In this document: one piece after another, positions 4,829 through 6,012 of the stretch | Layout: every line of letters starts with the position of its first letter | How positions within the stretch are numbered: position 1 is the stretch's first letter | Position numbers and translations under genes: made by a program | Source of the DNA: Trichodesmium sp. MAG_R04 | GTDB taxonomy: Bacteria; Cyanobacteriota; Cyanobacteriia; Cyanobacteriales; Microcoleaceae | Assembly: GCA_023356515.1 (NCBI GenBank) | Contig: JAKQYG010000263.1 | Span: 1-6,012, forward strand | Direction: 5' to 3' | DNA length: 6,012 nt | Notes under the pieces: model-generated | Databases searched by the model: none | Told to the model about the DNA's origin: nothing | The model's input: the letters and a program-made list of their open reading frames with translations, nothing else

Positions 4829-5977
4829 CTAAAGTATAATCCTCTTTCCTGTCGCTTCATAACACTTTTGCAGAAAACTGAAATAATGCTTTTGAAACAC
4901 TGTTTGAGAAAATTTATCAGCCTGCTTTCTAATAATTTCTGGCTGAAAATACCCCTGAGAACTTTCAAAAAATTTTACCGCTTCTATTAATGCTTTTTCT
5001 GTTTGTTCAGAAAACAATAAACCCGTAGCTGAATCTGGATATTTTCTCATATCTAAAACCGTTTCAGTTGCTCCACCCAAACTATAAGCGATAATAGGAG
5101 TGCCACAAGCTTGTGCCTCTACTAAAGCCATACCAAAATCTTCACAAGCAGCATAAATAAAACCCTTAGCTTCTGACATATATTGAGCAACGACTTCTTC
5201 AGGTTGCCAACCCATAACTTTAACATTAGACCTAGCAATATAACGTAATTGACTTAATTCCCTACCACTACCAATAACTACTAATTCCCGTCCTAACTGA
5301 TTAAAAGCTCTAACAATTAAAGATATTTTTTTATAACTCACCAATCTACAAACTGTCAGATAAAAATCTTGTTTCTGAGATTTAAAAGGAAACTTTTTCA
5401 CATCTACGGGCGGATAAATAACCTCAGCTTGACGTCGATAACAACGCCAAATTCTACGAGCAGTATGTTGAGAATTAGCAATAAAATAATCTACTCGGTT
5501 AGCAGAAATAACATCCCATTCTCGCAGTTTATGTAAAATATATCGAGTAAAAATACCAGGAATACCTTTACCAACCTTACTACTATTTAGATAATCAAAA
5601 GTTAAATCCCAAGCATAACGCATAGGAGTATGACAATAACAAATATGTAGTTGATAAGGTGTAGTTAAAACTCCTTTAGCAACTGCATGGGAAGAAGAAA
5701 GAATAACATCATATTCTCGTAAATCAAATTGTTCAATTGCTATTGGCAATAAAGGTAAATATTTTTGTACTCCGTTACGAGCTAAAGGCAAATATTGTAA
5801 AAATGTTTTACCTATTTGACGTTGATAAAAATAACTTTCTGGGTTCCCCGACTCAAAATCAATTAAAGCATATAAATCTGCATTAATATGCTTGAGAATT
5901 TCCTTAACAACCAATTCCGAACCCCCAGTTGCTTTAGGAGTTAACCATTCATGAACAAGAGCATATTTAACTTCCAC
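4829..5977 (-). CDS. GT4-type (GT-B fold) glycosyltransferase, WbaZ-like
   Basis: This 382-residue protein has a normal length for a GT-B retaining glycosyltransferase. The N-terminal half holds YALVHEWLTPKATGGSELV (5-23), with the Gly-Gly-Ser loop facing the nucleotide sugar, and CHTPMRYAWD (115-124), a block shared with WbaZ-type mannosyltransferases. The C-terminal half holds the donor domain: TVCRLVSYKKISLIVRAF (208-225) with the Arg/Lys pair that contacts the diphosphate, VVIGSGRE (233-240), VKVMGWQ (252-258), and the E-x7-E motif EDFGMALVE (279-287) followed by AQACGTPIIAY. There is no signal peptide or long hydrophobic helix, so it should act on the inner face of the plasma membrane, transferring a sugar (GDP- or UDP-linked, not determinable) to a lipid-linked glycan for exopolysaccharide or O-antigen. 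The start is GTG at 5977: an in-frame TAG lies 9 bases further out and no ATG occurs nearby. No clear Shine-Dalgarno is present. Any partner genes upstream lie outside the window. Confidence 0.9.
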   Translation of the reverse strand: MEVKYALVHEWLTPKATGGSELVVKEILKHINADLYALIDFESGNPESYFYQRQIGKTFLQYLPLARNGVQKYLPLLPIAIEQFDLREYDVILSSSHAVAKGVLTTPYQLHICYCHTPMRYAWDLTFDYLNSSKVGKGIPGIFTRYILHKLREWDVISANRVDYFIANSQHTARRIWRCYRRQAEVIYPPVDVKKFPFKSQKQDFYLTVCRLVSYKKISLIVRAFNQLGRELVVIGSGRELSQLRYIARSNVKVMGWQPEEVVAQYMSEAKGFIYAACEDFGMALVEAQACGTPIIAYSLGGATETVLDMRKYPDSATGLLFSEQTEKALIEAVKFFESSQGYFQPEIIRKQADKFSQTVFQKHYFSFLQKCYEATGKRIIL

Positions 5978-5992
5978 AATAGACTTCTAAGT

Positions 5993-5998
5993 ATTATA
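5993..5998 (-). promoter_or_regulatory. Possible -10 box (TATAAT) of the glycosyltransferase gene
   Basis: A perfect TATAAT on the minus strand, 15 bases before the GTG. A start near 5986 would give a very short leader of about 9 nt. Any -35 falls beyond the window end, so this cannot be judged further. Confidence 0.35.
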
Positions 5999-6012
5999 AG
6001 TATTAAACAACA

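Noticed and set aside
4783..4990. Small ORFs on both strands at the glycosyltransferase 3' end
   Set aside because: They overlap the C-terminal coding region of the glycosyltransferase or the GC-rich repeat beside it and show no independent coding evidence.
1..6012. CRISPR array, tRNA or rRNA genes, complete mobile element, or an undescribed defence system
   Set aside because: No regularly spaced repeats, no tRNA-like cloverleaf or rRNA sequence, and no cluster of unknown intact genes was seen. All intact genes belong to known families.

Overview
The window looks like an ordinary chromosomal stretch of an AT-rich cyanobacterium, probably a filamentous one of the Nostocales type. The evidence is three HIP1 octamers (GCGATCGC at 334-341, 704-711 and 2078-2085), a Tab2/Atab2 protein (a family of oxygenic phototrophs), heptamer-like G-rich intergenic repeats, and decayed ParDE and IS607-type remnants of the kind common in those genomes. 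The genus cannot be read from the sequence.

Layout, left to right. Positions 1-232 hold the 3' end of a ParD-type antitoxin gene overlapping a dead parE toxin, which has a stop at codon 12 and loses its family resemblance after about 32 codons. Positions 233-511 are intergenic, with a G-rich 10-bp direct repeat, a HIP1 site and a protein-like open stretch on the minus strand. An intact Tab2/Atab2-family gene follows (512-1372, +). Its stop codon sits almost directly against a 5'-truncated, nonsense-mutated IS607-type tnpA resolvase remnant (1377-1706). That is followed by what looks like the last codons and right end of the partner tnpB (about 1714-1870). Next is an aldo/keto reductase on the minus strand (1897-2859), a 433-bp divergent intergenic region, and moeA on the plus strand (3293-4528). 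moeA converges, across 300 bp of repeat-rich DNA, on a GT4-type glycosyltransferase on the minus strand (4829-5977) that starts with GTG close to the window edge.

The four intact genes do not form an operon or one pathway. Tab2 belongs to photosystem translation, MoeA to molybdenum cofactor synthesis (in cyanobacteria mainly for nitrate reductase), the aldo/keto reductase to carbonyl reduction with an unknown substrate, and the glycosyltransferase to cell-surface or exopolysaccharide assembly. Each appears to have its own promoter. The accessory content is fossil: a toxin-antitoxin pair with a broken toxin and an insertion sequence reduced to resolvase and TnpB tails. I found no convincing undescribed system. 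The points most worth checking are the decayed ParDE locus and its breakpoint, the uncharacterised minus-strand coding-like stretch beside it, the IS607 scar fused to the tab2 3' end, and the 84-bp inverted-repeat-bounded segment after moeA.
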